Assembly: GCA_023441625.1 (NCBI GenBank)
Contig: JAEZOA010000073.1
Span: 1-42,537, forward strand
Length of the DNA stretch: 42,537 bases
Source of the DNA: Bacillota bacterium
GTDB lineage: Bacteria; Bacillota; Clostridia; Acetivibrionales; DSM-1351
Reading direction: 5' to 3'
The notes beneath the pieces were generated by a model. That model had not been told where the DNA came from, did not search any database, and was given only the letters and a program-made list of their open reading frames with translations. Shown piece after piece: positions 15,996-23,488 of this stretch; position 1 is the stretch's first letter; each line of letters opens with the position of its first letter. Position numbers and translations under genes: made by a program.

Positions 15996-17397
15996 AATAT
16001 GTCCTCATCACCTTCGCCGATATACTTGCTGCAGCCGTACCACCATAACCACCCTCTTCAACTATAACAGCTATTGCTATTTCAGGGTTTTTATATGGGG
16101 CAAAGCCAATGAACCAGCTATGTGGTGTTTTGCTTTCTATGTGCTGAGCTGTACCAGTCTTTCCGCTCACTTGTACTCCACTTACTTGTGCCCTGGTACC
16201 TGTTCCCTTTGAAACCACATCTCTCATAAAGCTTCTTATTTCTGATGAATATTGCGCTGAAGTGACCTCATCAATTGATGAAGGGTTTATGCTTTTTACT
16301 ATAGCTCCACTATAATCTGTAACCTTGTTTATTAGTGTTGGCTTCATCATAACGCCGTCATTTGCTATTGTTTGAGCTACCAAAGCCATTTGAATAGGTG
16401 TCGCCAACACTTCTGCCTGTCCAAAGCCGCTTTGAGCTAAATTGCCCTTTTCATTAGGCTTATAGCTGGGAAATCTGCTTTTGTCAATTATTATTCCATC
16501 TGATGGAATACTTTTGTTAAATCTAAACTTTTCAGCAGTATCCAAGAGCTTATCCTCAAGTCTAATTCCCAAATCTCCAAAGAAAAGATTACTTGACTTA
16601 ACCATGGCCTGTTCAAAATTAATTTTTCCCATTGCCTTACCCTTGTCATTACTTAGCGTATAGCCTCCACCTAAATCCATCTTACCTGTATCGTTAAAAA
16701 CCTCTTCACTTATTCCCTCTATATTTTCTAGCGCACTAATCCCAGTAACAACTTTGAAGGTAGAGCCTGGTGGATATAGACCTGAAACTGATCTGTTCAG
16801 AAGGGGTCTGTCTTCATTTTTATTTAGATCTCCCCAGATTTTGCTAAGCTTGTTCGGGTCAAAGGACGGCTTTGATACCATTGCCAGTATTTCACCAGTA
16901 TCCACTCTCAGTACCACTACAGAACCCCTTGAATCACCCAATGCATCATATGCCACCTTTTGCAGGCTATAATCCAAAGTGGTATATACATCATCGCCCT
17001 TCTTATTTACTTCCTTAAAGCCATTGCCTAACCAAGCCAAAAAGGATGCAGAAATATTACTTGATAAATTGCTATCATACAAATTTTCCAAGCCTGTAAT
17101 CCCATATTGTGCATCATAATATCCCAACACATGAGCAGTTGCTGCACCGCCTTTATATACACGTTTATATTCATTCGCACTTACCTTTTCACTTACAGAG
17201 AGTTCTTTCCCATTTCTATCGTAAATAGTTCCCCTAACAACTTTATTTCTAATGTCCCACATTCTTCTGTTGTCAGGTCTTGTTACAATATCCGGGCCTT
17301 TAAATAAAGTAAAATACGCTAGGTAACCCATCAAAACTACAAATACCAGTAGAAAAATTACCATTACCCGCTTTATATTAGTTGTTAAATTATCCAT
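15985..17397 (-). CDS. Penicillin-binding protein (PBP2/PbpA-like transpeptidase)
   Basis: A 470-residue class B-type peptidoglycan transpeptidase with one N-terminal membrane anchor (about residues 8-28) and no glycosyltransferase domain. Catalytic motifs are intact: STFK with Ser212, SSN at about 268-270, and KTGT at 413-416. RGTIYDRNGKELS marks the dimerisation-domain start. ATG 17397 lies inside the end of the FtsW gene and has GGTGA five bases upstream; the GTG at 17406 is too close to any RBS. The gene overlaps FtsW by eight bases, implying coupled translation of the transpeptidase with its SEDS glycosyltransferase partner. It is last in the FHA-FtsW-PBP operon. Confidence 0.95.
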   Translation of the reverse strand: MDNLTTNIKRVMVIFLLVFVVLMGYLAYFTLFKGPDIVTRPDNRRMWDIRNKVVRGTIYDRNGKELSVSEKVSANEYKRVYKGGAATAHVLGYYDAQYGITGLENLYDSNLSSNISASFLAWLGNGFKEVNKKGDDVYTTLDYSLQKVAYDALGDSRGSVVVLRVDTGEILAMVSKPSFDPNKLSKIWGDLNKNEDRPLLNRSVSGLYPPGSTFKVVTGISALENIEGISEEVFNDTGKMDLGGGYTLSNDKGKAMGKINFEQAMVKSSNLFFGDLGIRLEDKLLDTAEKFRFNKSIPSDGIIIDKSRFPSYKPNEKGNLAQSGFGQAEVLATPIQMALVAQTIANDGVMMKPTLINKVTDYSGAIVKSINPSSIDEVTSAQYSSEIRSFMRDVVSKGTGTRAQVSGVQVSGKTGTAQHIESKTPHSWFIGFAPYKNPEIAIAVIVEEGGYGGTAAASISAKVMRTYFKK

Positions 17398-18595
17398 TAT
17401 CTTCACCTTCCGAAACCTTTTGTATAATGCTTAGAGACAGAAAGCTGATTAATAAAGACGTTCCGCCATAGCTAACAAAAGGAAGAGTTATTCCAGTCAA
17501 CGGTATAAGACCAGTCACTCCACCCACTATTACTAAGGTTTGCGCGGCAATCATTACACTTAGCCCTGATGTCAGAAGTTTTGTAAAATTATTATTTGCA
17601 TGCAAAGCACTTCTTATAGCGCGATAAAAAAGAATAAACTGAAGAATAAGAATGGCAAAGCCCATTAAAAGTCCCATTTCCTCACATATTACAGAGAAGA
17701 TAAAATCGGACTCATTTACAGCCACATAGTCTGGATGCCCCATTCCTAAGCCCCTTCCAAAGAACCCTCCCATCGCAATTGCATACATAGACTGTACTAC
17801 CTGATAGCTTTCATTGTAAACATATGACCAGGGGTCCCACCAAATCATAATTCTTCGCCTTATATGAGCAAACATGGCATAGCTTGCTAAACCTCCTGCT
17901 GAGAATAAACCTAATGAAATAAATACATATAGTTTTTTTGAGGTAGCTAAGTACACCATTGTAACTGAAATAGCAAATATTATTAATGCTGTCCCAAGGT
18001 CCTTTTGAAGCACCATAAAACCTAATGCAATAATTATTACGATACCTGGCTCAATTAACTGTTTTCTTGAAGTAAGATTAGATAGTGCCGAAGATAGGTA
18101 CAGAATGAGGAATATCTTTCCAAACTCAGAGGGTTGAAAACTCAAGGCACCAATTTTCACCCAGTTTTTCGCACCTAATATCTCTACACCAATAAAGGTA
18201 GCCATTGCCATAAATACAATAGTTCCCCCAAGAAAAATATATCTGTATTTTGAGAATTTTATAAGCCCTTTTTTTAGGTATAATACTACGAACAAAAACG
18301 CAAAAATCGATACTACAAGCCATATAAGCTGTTTTGTTGCTGTGGTTTTATTTAGCCTGAAAAGCATTATTAAGCCTATCGAGCATAGAGTAATGGCTAA
18401 CAAGAATATTAGCCTATCACCCATTGGGTAATATTTTTTTAAGACCCAGTTGGTCAGTGAAATTATCAGGATAAGCACAGCAAAAAACACGCCGGCTAAT
18501 GGGTCTATGGGCTTTTCTAAAAATGCTAAATTTAGAAAGCCAAAAAATATAAATAAATATATAAAAAATTGAAGCATTCTTAATCTTTTAGTCAT
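17390..18595 (-). CDS. FtsW/RodA/SpoVE-family SEDS peptidoglycan polymerase
   Basis: A 401-residue polytopic membrane protein of the SEDS family, about ten TM helices. Diagnostic blocks are GAKNWVKIGALSFQPSEFGK, LVLQKDLGTAL-like sequence (MVLQKDLGTALIIF), and the C-terminal GLIPLTGITLPFVSYGGTSL. SEDS proteins polymerise lipid II and work with a cognate class B PBP, here encoded directly downstream with overlapping ends. I prefer ATG 18595, with AGGACAATA before it and AGGAG further upstream, over the ATG at 18643. Whether it serves division, elongation or sporulation cannot be told from sequence alone. Confidence 0.95.
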   Translation of the reverse strand: MTKRLRMLQFFIYLFIFFGFLNLAFLEKPIDPLAGVFFAVLILIISLTNWVLKKYYPMGDRLIFLLAITLCSIGLIMLFRLNKTTATKQLIWLVVSIFAFLFVVLYLKKGLIKFSKYRYIFLGGTIVFMAMATFIGVEILGAKNWVKIGALSFQPSEFGKIFLILYLSSALSNLTSRKQLIEPGIVIIIALGFMVLQKDLGTALIIFAISVTMVYLATSKKLYVFISLGLFSAGGLASYAMFAHIRRRIMIWWDPWSYVYNESYQVVQSMYAIAMGGFFGRGLGMGHPDYVAVNESDFIFSVICEEMGLLMGFAILILQFILFYRAIRSALHANNNFTKLLTSGLSVMIAAQTLVIVGGVTGLIPLTGITLPFVSYGGTSLLISFLSLSIIQKVSEGEDNG

Positions 18596-18669
18596 TATTG
18601 TCCTGTCTCTCCTGATATCAACCAACAAATATTGGTGATGCACCTTCTCTTAATATCAAATAGTCATTT

Positions 18670-19134
18670 TTACTCATCCTCGGAAACTATAAACACAGTC
18701 TGAGAAATACGTATTTCATCTCCATGCTTCAAGCTCTTTTTATCCACCCTAACACCATTTATAAAGGTACCATTTGTTGAATTCAAGTCTTCAAGCATAT
18801 AACGTCCATCCTCAAAATATATTTTGGCATGATAATTTGAAACAGACTGTGAAGGAAGCACCATTTGATTGGCTACATTCCTTCCTATTGATATCTTATT
18901 ACCTATTGGTATAATATCACCAGCAACAAAACTGCCACCATCCTCAGAGTATTCGAGTCTCAGTTTCCAGCCCAGATTTTTTCCACCCTTCAGTACACCT
19001 CTTTTTACATCCTTTGACATAATCTTAAGGGCCTGAAAAATAATCACAAATATAATTATTACCAGCACTATCTTCATCACTACTGATATAAAGCTAAAAT
19101 CCAAAATATTAAAATTTGAAAAATCAATATCCAT
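18670..19134 (-). CDS. Membrane-anchored FHA-domain protein
   Basis: A 154-residue protein with one N-terminal TM helix (about residues 13-40) and a cytoplasmic forkhead-associated domain (about 78-145). The FHA signature is complete: ISIGRNVANQMVLPSQSVSN, YHAKIYFEDGRYMLEDLNST and NGTFINGVRV. FHA domains bind phosphothreonine. The first gene of the FHA-FtsW-PBP operon, it resembles the actinobacterial FhaB-RodA-PbpA arrangement. No Ser/Thr kinase or PP2C phosphatase is present in the window, so the kinase that would feed it must be elsewhere. Its start follows a weak CAGGG. Upstream lie a promoter (19309-19337) and a 12-codon leader ORF in a repeated element. Confidence 0.92.
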   Translation of the reverse strand: MDIDFSNFNILDFSFISVVMKIVLVIIIFVIIFQALKIMSKDVKRGVLKGGKNLGWKLRLEYSEDGGSFVAGDIIPIGNKISIGRNVANQMVLPSQSVSNYHAKIYFEDGRYMLEDLNSTNGTFINGVRVDKKSLKHGDEIRISQTVFIVSEDE

Positions 19135-19168
19135 AAATATACCCTGCCCAGCTTTTCACACAAGAGCA

Positions 19169-19204
19169 TCAAAGTAAATATACTTTCCTTGACAGAAATG
19201 GCAT
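19169..19204 (-). CDS. Possible 11-residue leader peptide before the FHA operon
   Basis: In the leader of the FHA operon, GAGGAGG is followed ten bases later by ATG and a frame reading MPFLSRKVYLL then TGA. The first six codons are repeated exactly in a second element at 19877. A leader peptide is possible, but conservation of RNA or DNA sequence could equally explain the match. Confidence 0.3.
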   Translation of the reverse strand: MPFLSRKVYLL

Positions 19205-19251
19205 GGGCTCAGTACCTCCTCGTATTATTTTCTATAATTCCTTTCAACCCT
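19185..19251 (-). repeat. Intergenic repeat element, copy 1
   Basis: Bases 19185-19209 are identical to 19858-19882, and after 23 unlike bases the block TATAATTCCTTTCAACCCT (19233-19251) matches 19906-19924 with two differences. The spacing between the blocks is identical in both copies. This copy lies in the leader of the FHA operon. Confidence 0.8.
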
Positions 19252-19308
19252 CACCTATCATTTTTTATATAGCGTTTAGTAAAACTACTCATTAATATAA
19301 TTAACCCT

Positions 19309-19337
19309 ATTATATATAAATAATCCGTAATTTACAA
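19309..19337 (-). promoter_or_regulatory. Promoter of the FHA-FtsW-PBP operon
   Basis: On the minus strand TTGTAA (19332-19337) and TATAAT (19309-19314) have 17-base spacing. A start near 19302 would give a leader of about 168 bases containing repeat copy 1. The rest of the 346-base gap up to 19480 is AT-rich; apart from the RBS of the DUF1294-like gene I see nothing firm in it. Confidence 0.6.
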
Positions 19338-19480
19338 ATCTGCCAATATACTAAGACCTAATTAATAATATTTCTAAAGAAAATTGCAAATTTACTAAAC
19401 AAAACAACACTTTAGATGTATAATATTGTATAATTATAGTATAATACATTTTTAGGATGTGGAGGCATGAGGTGCATTTT

Positions 19481-19747
19481 ATGCAGAAATATTTTATTAT
19501 TTTATTATTAATATTAAATATATTGGGATTTATTTTAGTATCATTAGATAAATATAAAGCAAAAAACAGGTTATGGAGAATACCAGAAAGATCCTTTTTT
19601 ATACTATCTTTACTTGGGGGAAGTATAGGAGTTTACATTGGTCTCTTCTTTTTTAGCCACAAAACTCGCCATTGGTACTTTATGACTCTTATGCCATTAA
19701 TTATTATAGCTCAGATTGTTGCATGTTATTACTTATCCACTAAATAA
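19481..19747 (+). CDS. DUF1294-family small membrane protein
   Basis: An 88-residue integral membrane protein with about three hydrophobic segments. The DUF1294 hallmarks are present: a first TM followed by SLDKYKAKNRLWRIPERSF, then LSLLGGSIGVYIGLFFFSHK and TRHWYF. The function of the family is unknown. I chose ATG 19481 because GAGGTG lies seven bases upstream and the conserved part begins there; an ATG at 19457 in the same frame is possible. It is transcribed divergently from the FHA operon and stands alone. Confidence 0.88.
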   Translation: MQKYFIILLLILNILGFILVSLDKYKAKNRLWRIPERSFFILSLLGGSIGVYIGLFFFSHKTRHWYFMTLMPLIIIAQIVACYYLSTK

Positions 19748-19781
19748 GGGGTACTTCATATAGGAAGTTGACCTCTATTTG

Positions 19782-19877
19782 TTAGTATTTATATATATCA
19801 TTATGAACTCCTGAAAGGGGTTTCAATCTATTAATAGTCCTTCTAAAGGAAACGACGTTCCTTGACAGAAATGGCAT
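19782..19877 (-). CDS. Possible 31-residue ORF in repeat copy 2
   Basis: The second repeat element encodes MPFLSRNVVSFRRTINRL and further residues to a TAA at 19782-19784. It shares MPFLSR with the leader ORF at 19204. The RBS is weak (TAGGG). It is antisense to the region after the DUF1294-like gene. Coding status is doubtful. Confidence 0.2.
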   Translation of the reverse strand: MPFLSRNVVSFRRTINRLKPLSGVHNDIYKY

Positions 19878-19924
19878 GGGCTATACCCTACTTTATTTAT
19901 TTTTGTATAATTTCTTTCAACCTT
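19858..19924 (-). repeat. Intergenic repeat element, copy 2
   Basis: Second copy of the element at 19185-19251, same orientation. Twenty-five bases are identical at one end (19858-19882), and TATAATTTCTTTCAACCTT (19906-19924) lies at the other, with the same internal spacing. It stands between the DUF1294-like gene and the SpoVB-like gene. Confidence 0.8.
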
Positions 19925-19933
19925 GAATACCCT

Positions 19934-19959
19934 TTATTAATACTAATTTGTATTAATAA
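19934..19959. promoter_or_regulatory. Inverted repeat upstream of the SpoVB-like gene
   Basis: TTATTAATAC (19934-19943) and GTATTAATAA (19950-19959) are perfect inverted repeats separated by six bases, 50 bases before the start codon. It could be an operator for a dimeric regulator; no matching site was found elsewhere in the window. Confidence 0.4.
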
Positions 19960-20008
19960 CATGTTTTGCTGTGACAATATTAAAAGCAATACATAATGGG
20001 GTCATATA

Positions 20009-21508
20009 ATGGGTCTTGATAAGTTTTATAAAAATTCTGCTATTTTGACGTTATCTAATTTTATAACTGGATTTATTGGCTTTGCATTTTCTATAGTGCT
20101 CTCAAAAAAACTTGGTGCTGAGGGGCTTGGTTTGTATGGAATCATCATGCCTGTATATTCTCTTTTAATCTGTCTTACGGCTGATGGTTTAATCACCGCT
20201 ATTTCAAAAACCTGTGCAGTTTATAATAGCAAAAGAGATTATAGGAACCTCCATAGAACCGTCAAGGTTGCTATAGGCTTTATGGGTTTATGGAGTATTA
20301 CCGTCGCTATACTTGTTTTCATTAATGCTTCTAATATCAGCACTTTTTTTATTAAAGATTCAAGAGCTACAGATGCTATAAAGATAATTTGTCCAGCTCT
20401 AATATTTATTCCTATGTCTGCAATATTCAAAGGGTTCTTTTATGGCTTTGAGAAATTTACTATCCCCGCTGGAATTGATATTTTAGAAAAATGTATTAGA
20501 ATTTCAATCCTTTTAGCAACAATGTCAATATTGTCACTTAATGATGTAAAAAGTTCTGTAACTGTTGCTTATTTTGCATTAGCGATAGGAGAAGCTATTA
20601 GCCTTTTGATGCTACTGATATCTTTCAGATTTTTTTCTAAAAGACTTATTCCTATAAAAACAAAGGTTAAAAACCCCCTTCAGCTATTATTTGATATATT
20701 AGTAATTTCAAGTCCTCTATGTCTCAATGGCTTTCTATCCTCAGTATTAAACACAGCATCAACTCTTATATTACCCCGAAGATTAATAAGCACTGGCATG
20801 AGCTATGATAATGCCTTAGAATTAATAGGTAAATTTTTAGGTATGTCATTAGCAACAGTAAATCTCCCATTTATAATAGTTGGTTCAATGATGACAGTTT
20901 TAATTCCAGATATGTCACTTAGCTTAAGTAAGAAAGACTTGTGGAGCACAGAAAAAAGAATATCCCAGGTTTTAAAAATTTCATATCTAGTAGGTCTGGG
21001 CACTTTAATAGTTTCCTTATGTATTCCCCAAAAGCTTGGTATTCTCTTCTATTCAAGAGATGATCTTGGTGTAATGATCAAGGCAGCTGGTATTTGCAGT
21101 TTTATTAGCTATGCTTCTTCAGCGTCATTTGGAATACTAAATGCTTTAGGAAAGCAGAATGTGAATCTAAAAAACTCAATCATTGTTTCATCAGAAGGTC
21201 TAATACTTGTATTTATTCTTACCAGTATTCCATCCTTGAACATATATGGATATGGTGTTGCAATTATACTAACCTCAATAACTGGTCTTTTTATGAACCT
21301 TTATGAAATCCGAAAAACTTGTGAAATAAGATTTTCATTTAAAAAGGGATTTATATACACCATGTTTGGTACAACAGGGTATCTGGCTATGAAAATCATA
21401 AGCAAGCTCATTCCAGACAGCCTCTTAGTTTTTGATGTACTTATTTCCACTGGCATCTGCTTTATAGTTATATTTTACCTGTCCAAATTCTACAACAAAT
21501 TAATTTAG
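20009..21508 (+). CDS. SpoVB/MurJ-like polysaccharide flippase (MOP superfamily)
   Basis: A 499-residue polytopic membrane protein with about 14 TM helices. The N terminus, FYKNSAILTLSNFITGFIGF followed by KKLGAEGLGLYGIIMP, is characteristic of the SpoVB/polysaccharide-biosynthesis flippase family. The middle has LCLNGFLSSVLNTASTLILP and VGSMMTVLIPDMSLSLSK. Such proteins flip lipid-linked cell-wall precursors, and SpoVB is needed for spore cortex synthesis. The start is ATG 20009 with GGGGT six bases upstream. It is monocistronic in appearance. The exact substrate (cortex lipid II or another polymer) is not determined. Confidence 0.88.
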   Translation: MGLDKFYKNSAILTLSNFITGFIGFAFSIVLSKKLGAEGLGLYGIIMPVYSLLICLTADGLITAISKTCAVYNSKRDYRNLHRTVKVAIGFMGLWSITVAILVFINASNISTFFIKDSRATDAIKIICPALIFIPMSAIFKGFFYGFEKFTIPAGIDILEKCIRISILLATMSILSLNDVKSSVTVAYFALAIGEAISLLMLLISFRFFSKRLIPIKTKVKNPLQLLFDILVISSPLCLNGFLSSVLNTASTLILPRRLISTGMSYDNALELIGKFLGMSLATVNLPFIIVGSMMTVLIPDMSLSLSKKDLWSTEKRISQVLKISYLVGLGTLIVSLCIPQKLGILFYSRDDLGVMIKAAGICSFISYASSASFGILNALGKQNVNLKNSIIVSSEGLILVFILTSIPSLNIYGYGVAIILTSITGLFMNLYEIRKTCEIRFSFKKGFIYTMFGTTGYLAMKIISKLIPDSLLVFDVLISTGICFIVIFYLSKFYNKLI

Positions 21509-21610
21509 GCATCTATTAATGGTATATGCTATAATATCCTTTGTTGAGTTTATTTTTTCACCTCTATAAACATTATAGACTATTTAAAAAATATTGTACA
21601 AAGCAACTAC

Positions 21611-21709
21611 TGGAGGTTAGCGTGAAAAAATCAAAATGCAGTTATAATTTGACCGCGTACCTCCATGATAAATTTCATTACTATTTTTGCCAAGAGTTGG
21701 CGTGGAGGT
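21611..21709 (+). promoter_or_regulatory. Possible alternative RBS-sequestering hairpins before the HAD gene
   Basis: TGGAGGT occurs at 21611-21617 and again at 21703-21709, each serving as the RBS of an ORF. Between them ACCTCCA (21659-21665) is complementary to both. Pairing with the first also gains GCG/CGC across a small internal loop; pairing with the second extends to CGTGGAGGT/ACCTCCATG with one G-U. The two pairings are mutually exclusive. Confidence 0.45.
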
Positions 21710-21741
21710 TAAGATGTATAAATACGTTGTATTTGATGTAG
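21622..21741 (+). CDS. Possible small ORF (39 residues) overlapping the HAD start
   Basis: GTG 21622 is preceded by TGGAGGT with good spacing and opens a frame VKKSKCSYNLTAYLHDKF, then FCQELAWRLRC, to a stop at 21741. It contains the HAD gene's RBS and overlaps the start of that gene by 28 bases in another frame. It may be a leader ORF whose translation opens the downstream RBS. No family is recognised. Confidence 0.4.
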   Translation: MKKSKCSYNLTAYLHDKFHYYFCQELAWRLRCINTLYLM

Positions 21742-22331
21742 ATGGCACAATGATAGATACTGAAGAAGCTGTAATGTATGCTTACCAAAGTGTAATTTTC
21801 GAAAAATTCGGTAGGAACTTCTCGAACGAGGAAATGCTACAGGGATATGGAATACCTACTCCTCAAGCTTTTACTAAATATGGTTTTACCGATATAGGAA
21901 AAGCAATGAAGGACTATTACAAATACCTTGAAGAAGGGTTTGCAAAGTGTACCACTTTTGATGGAATTAATAAAATATTAGCTTATATAAAATCTGAGAA
22001 TCTCCCAATTGGGATAGTTACTTCAAGGTGTAAATATGAATTGGAGATTGACCCTACACTACAAGGCATTATTAACAATTTTGAAGCCGTTATATGCTCA
22101 GAGGATACTACTGAGCACAAGCCGAATGCAGAACCCTTACTCAAGGCCATGGAGGTAATGAGGGCAACTCCGTCTGAGACAATATATATTGGTGATACAA
22201 TGTTTGATTCAAAGTGTGCTAAAAGTGCTCATGTCAAGTTTGGATTAGCCCTTTGGGGAACTAATAATGCAGAAAATATTTCTGCTGATTACTATTTGAA
22301 GAAGCCATCAGATTTGCTTGAAATACTATAA
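21714..22331 (+). CDS. HAD-superfamily hydrolase (phosphoglycolate phosphatase-like)
   Basis: A 205-residue cytoplasmic phosphatase. Motif I is FDVDGTMID with Asp8 and Asp10, the helical cap domain follows, motif II is IVTSRCK, motif III HKPNAEP with its Lys, and motif IV YIGDTMFD. This pattern fits the Gph/PpaX/beta-phosphoglucomutase-like subfamily. ATG 21714 has GGAGG six bases upstream. The phosphate substrate cannot be read from the sequence. It is preceded by an overlapping short ORF and complementary RBS sequences. Confidence 0.9.
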   Translation: MYKYVVFDVDGTMIDTEEAVMYAYQSVIFEKFGRNFSNEEMLQGYGIPTPQAFTKYGFTDIGKAMKDYYKYLEEGFAKCTTFDGINKILAYIKSENLPIGIVTSRCKYELEIDPTLQGIINNFEAVICSEDTTEHKPNAEPLLKAMEVMRATPSETIYIGDTMFDSKCAKSAHVKFGLALWGTNNAENISADYYLKKPSDLLEIL

Positions 22332-22360
22332 AATTTATTCCTCTCCTCAAATCTTTTAAA

Positions 22361-23374
22361 TTATGTTGTTATAGTTCCATCTAAATCCCATAAATCAGTC
22401 CAGTCTTTAGCTCCATCCCAAAGGAATACCTGCCCCTTAATTAGACGGCAATTCTTATCAGCACCTTCAAGCTTCTTCATTTCTTCAGCTGTTAATGGGT
22501 CTTCAACCGTACAGCGAAGGTTACTTGCATACTCAACTCTATATACAGAGAAGGGTATTGGAGTTTGACCTCTCTGTACAGCCCACTTAATACAAATAAT
22601 AGCAGGATGAACATTGTGAGCTTTTGCAATTTCTACCACAATTGGGTCTTGTATATCAACAACATCTTCACAAGTTTTGTCTCTATCAGGACGAGTTGGA
22701 GAACCTATTGGGCAAAATCCTATTGGCTCAATACCTAGTTCTTTAACAAAATTGAATAGCTCTGGCTGTTGGAAGCACGGATGAAGCTCCATTTCAATAA
22801 CTGAAGGCATTATAGTACAATACTTTATAAGCTCTTTAAGCTTTGGAATAGTCATATTTGAACAACCAATATGCTTTACATATCCAGCCTTTAGCAAACA
22901 CTCCATCTGATACCAGGTTTCCATGTATTGCTCTATTGAAAATGGTTTTGCATCAGCATTATGATAATCTGGTGCAGCTCCCTTTGGATGGAAGTTTCTA
23001 AATGGCCAGTGTATAAAGTACAAGTCTAAATAGTCAAGTTTTAAATCCTTCAAGGTTTTTCCGCAGGATAACATAACATCACCCTTACCATGCATATCAT
23101 TCCATACCTTTGAAGTAACAAATAGTTCTTCACGCTTTATACCAGCCTTTATTATATCTCCGAATACTTGTCCAATTAAGTGTTCATTTCCGTATACGGA
23201 TGCACAATCGAATAGTCTAAAGCCTACTTCTGCTGCTCCTTTAACTGCATTTGCAATATCTTCTCCTGAGAACCTGTCTGAACCAAAAGTTCCCATGCCT
23301 ATTCCTGGCATTTTATCTCCACCACGTAGCATTCTTTGTGGAACTAAACTTGGATTAATTATATCGTTACTCAT
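22361..23374 (-). CDS. Aldo/keto reductase
   Basis: A 337-residue NAD(P)H-dependent carbonyl reductase. The catalytic tetrad is complete: Asp56 (FDCASV), Tyr61 (YGNE), Lys89 (TSKVWN) and His122 (FIHWPF). The substrate-side GCSNMTI and IEMELHPC blocks and the cofactor region IPFSVYRVEYASNL are in order. It resembles xylose/aldose reductases, slightly longer through its C terminus. It ends the kinase-dehydrogenase-GatZ gene row but has its own candidate promoter (23393-23421) and a cre-like site (23431-23447), so it may be expressed partly independently. Reduction of an aldose to a polyol, or of a ketose, is inferred from context. The RBS GGTGATG precedes the ATG. Confidence 0.9.
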   Translation of the reverse strand: MSNDIINPSLVPQRMLRGGDKMPGIGMGTFGSDRFSGEDIANAVKGAAEVGFRLFDCASVYGNEHLIGQVFGDIIKAGIKREELFVTSKVWNDMHGKGDVMLSCGKTLKDLKLDYLDLYFIHWPFRNFHPKGAAPDYHNADAKPFSIEQYMETWYQMECLLKAGYVKHIGCSNMTIPKLKELIKYCTIMPSVIEMELHPCFQQPELFNFVKELGIEPIGFCPIGSPTRPDRDKTCEDVVDIQDPIVVEIAKAHNVHPAIICIKWAVQRGQTPIPFSVYRVEYASNLRCTVEDPLTAEEMKKLEGADKNCRLIKGQVFLWDGAKDWTDLWDLDGTITT

Positions 23375-23392
23375 CTAAACATCACCACTCTT

Positions 23393-23447
23393 ATATTAAT
23401 ATTTTTAGAAGAGTAAATCAATTAAAAGATTGCGCTAGCGTTTTCGA
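23393..23447 (-). promoter_or_regulatory. Promoter and cre-like site of the aldo/keto reductase
   Basis: On the minus strand TTGATT (23416-23421) and TAATAT (23393-23398) have 17-base spacing. Ten bases upstream of the -35 box is TGCGCTAGCGTTTTCGA on the plus strand (23431-23447), which resembles a catabolite-responsive element but departs from consensus at the edges. Confidence 0.45.
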
Positions 23448-23488
23448 TTATTTAATCCTTGAATAAATACATATCATATAACAGTAAT

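Noticed and set aside
19189..19238. TTGACA and TATAAT in the repeat as a plus-strand promoter
   Set aside because: The two boxes are 38 bases apart in both copies, too far for a sigma-A promoter, and no -10 lies at 16-18 bases.
22332..22360. Terminator between the HAD and aldo/keto reductase genes
   Set aside because: Only 29 bases, no inverted repeat.
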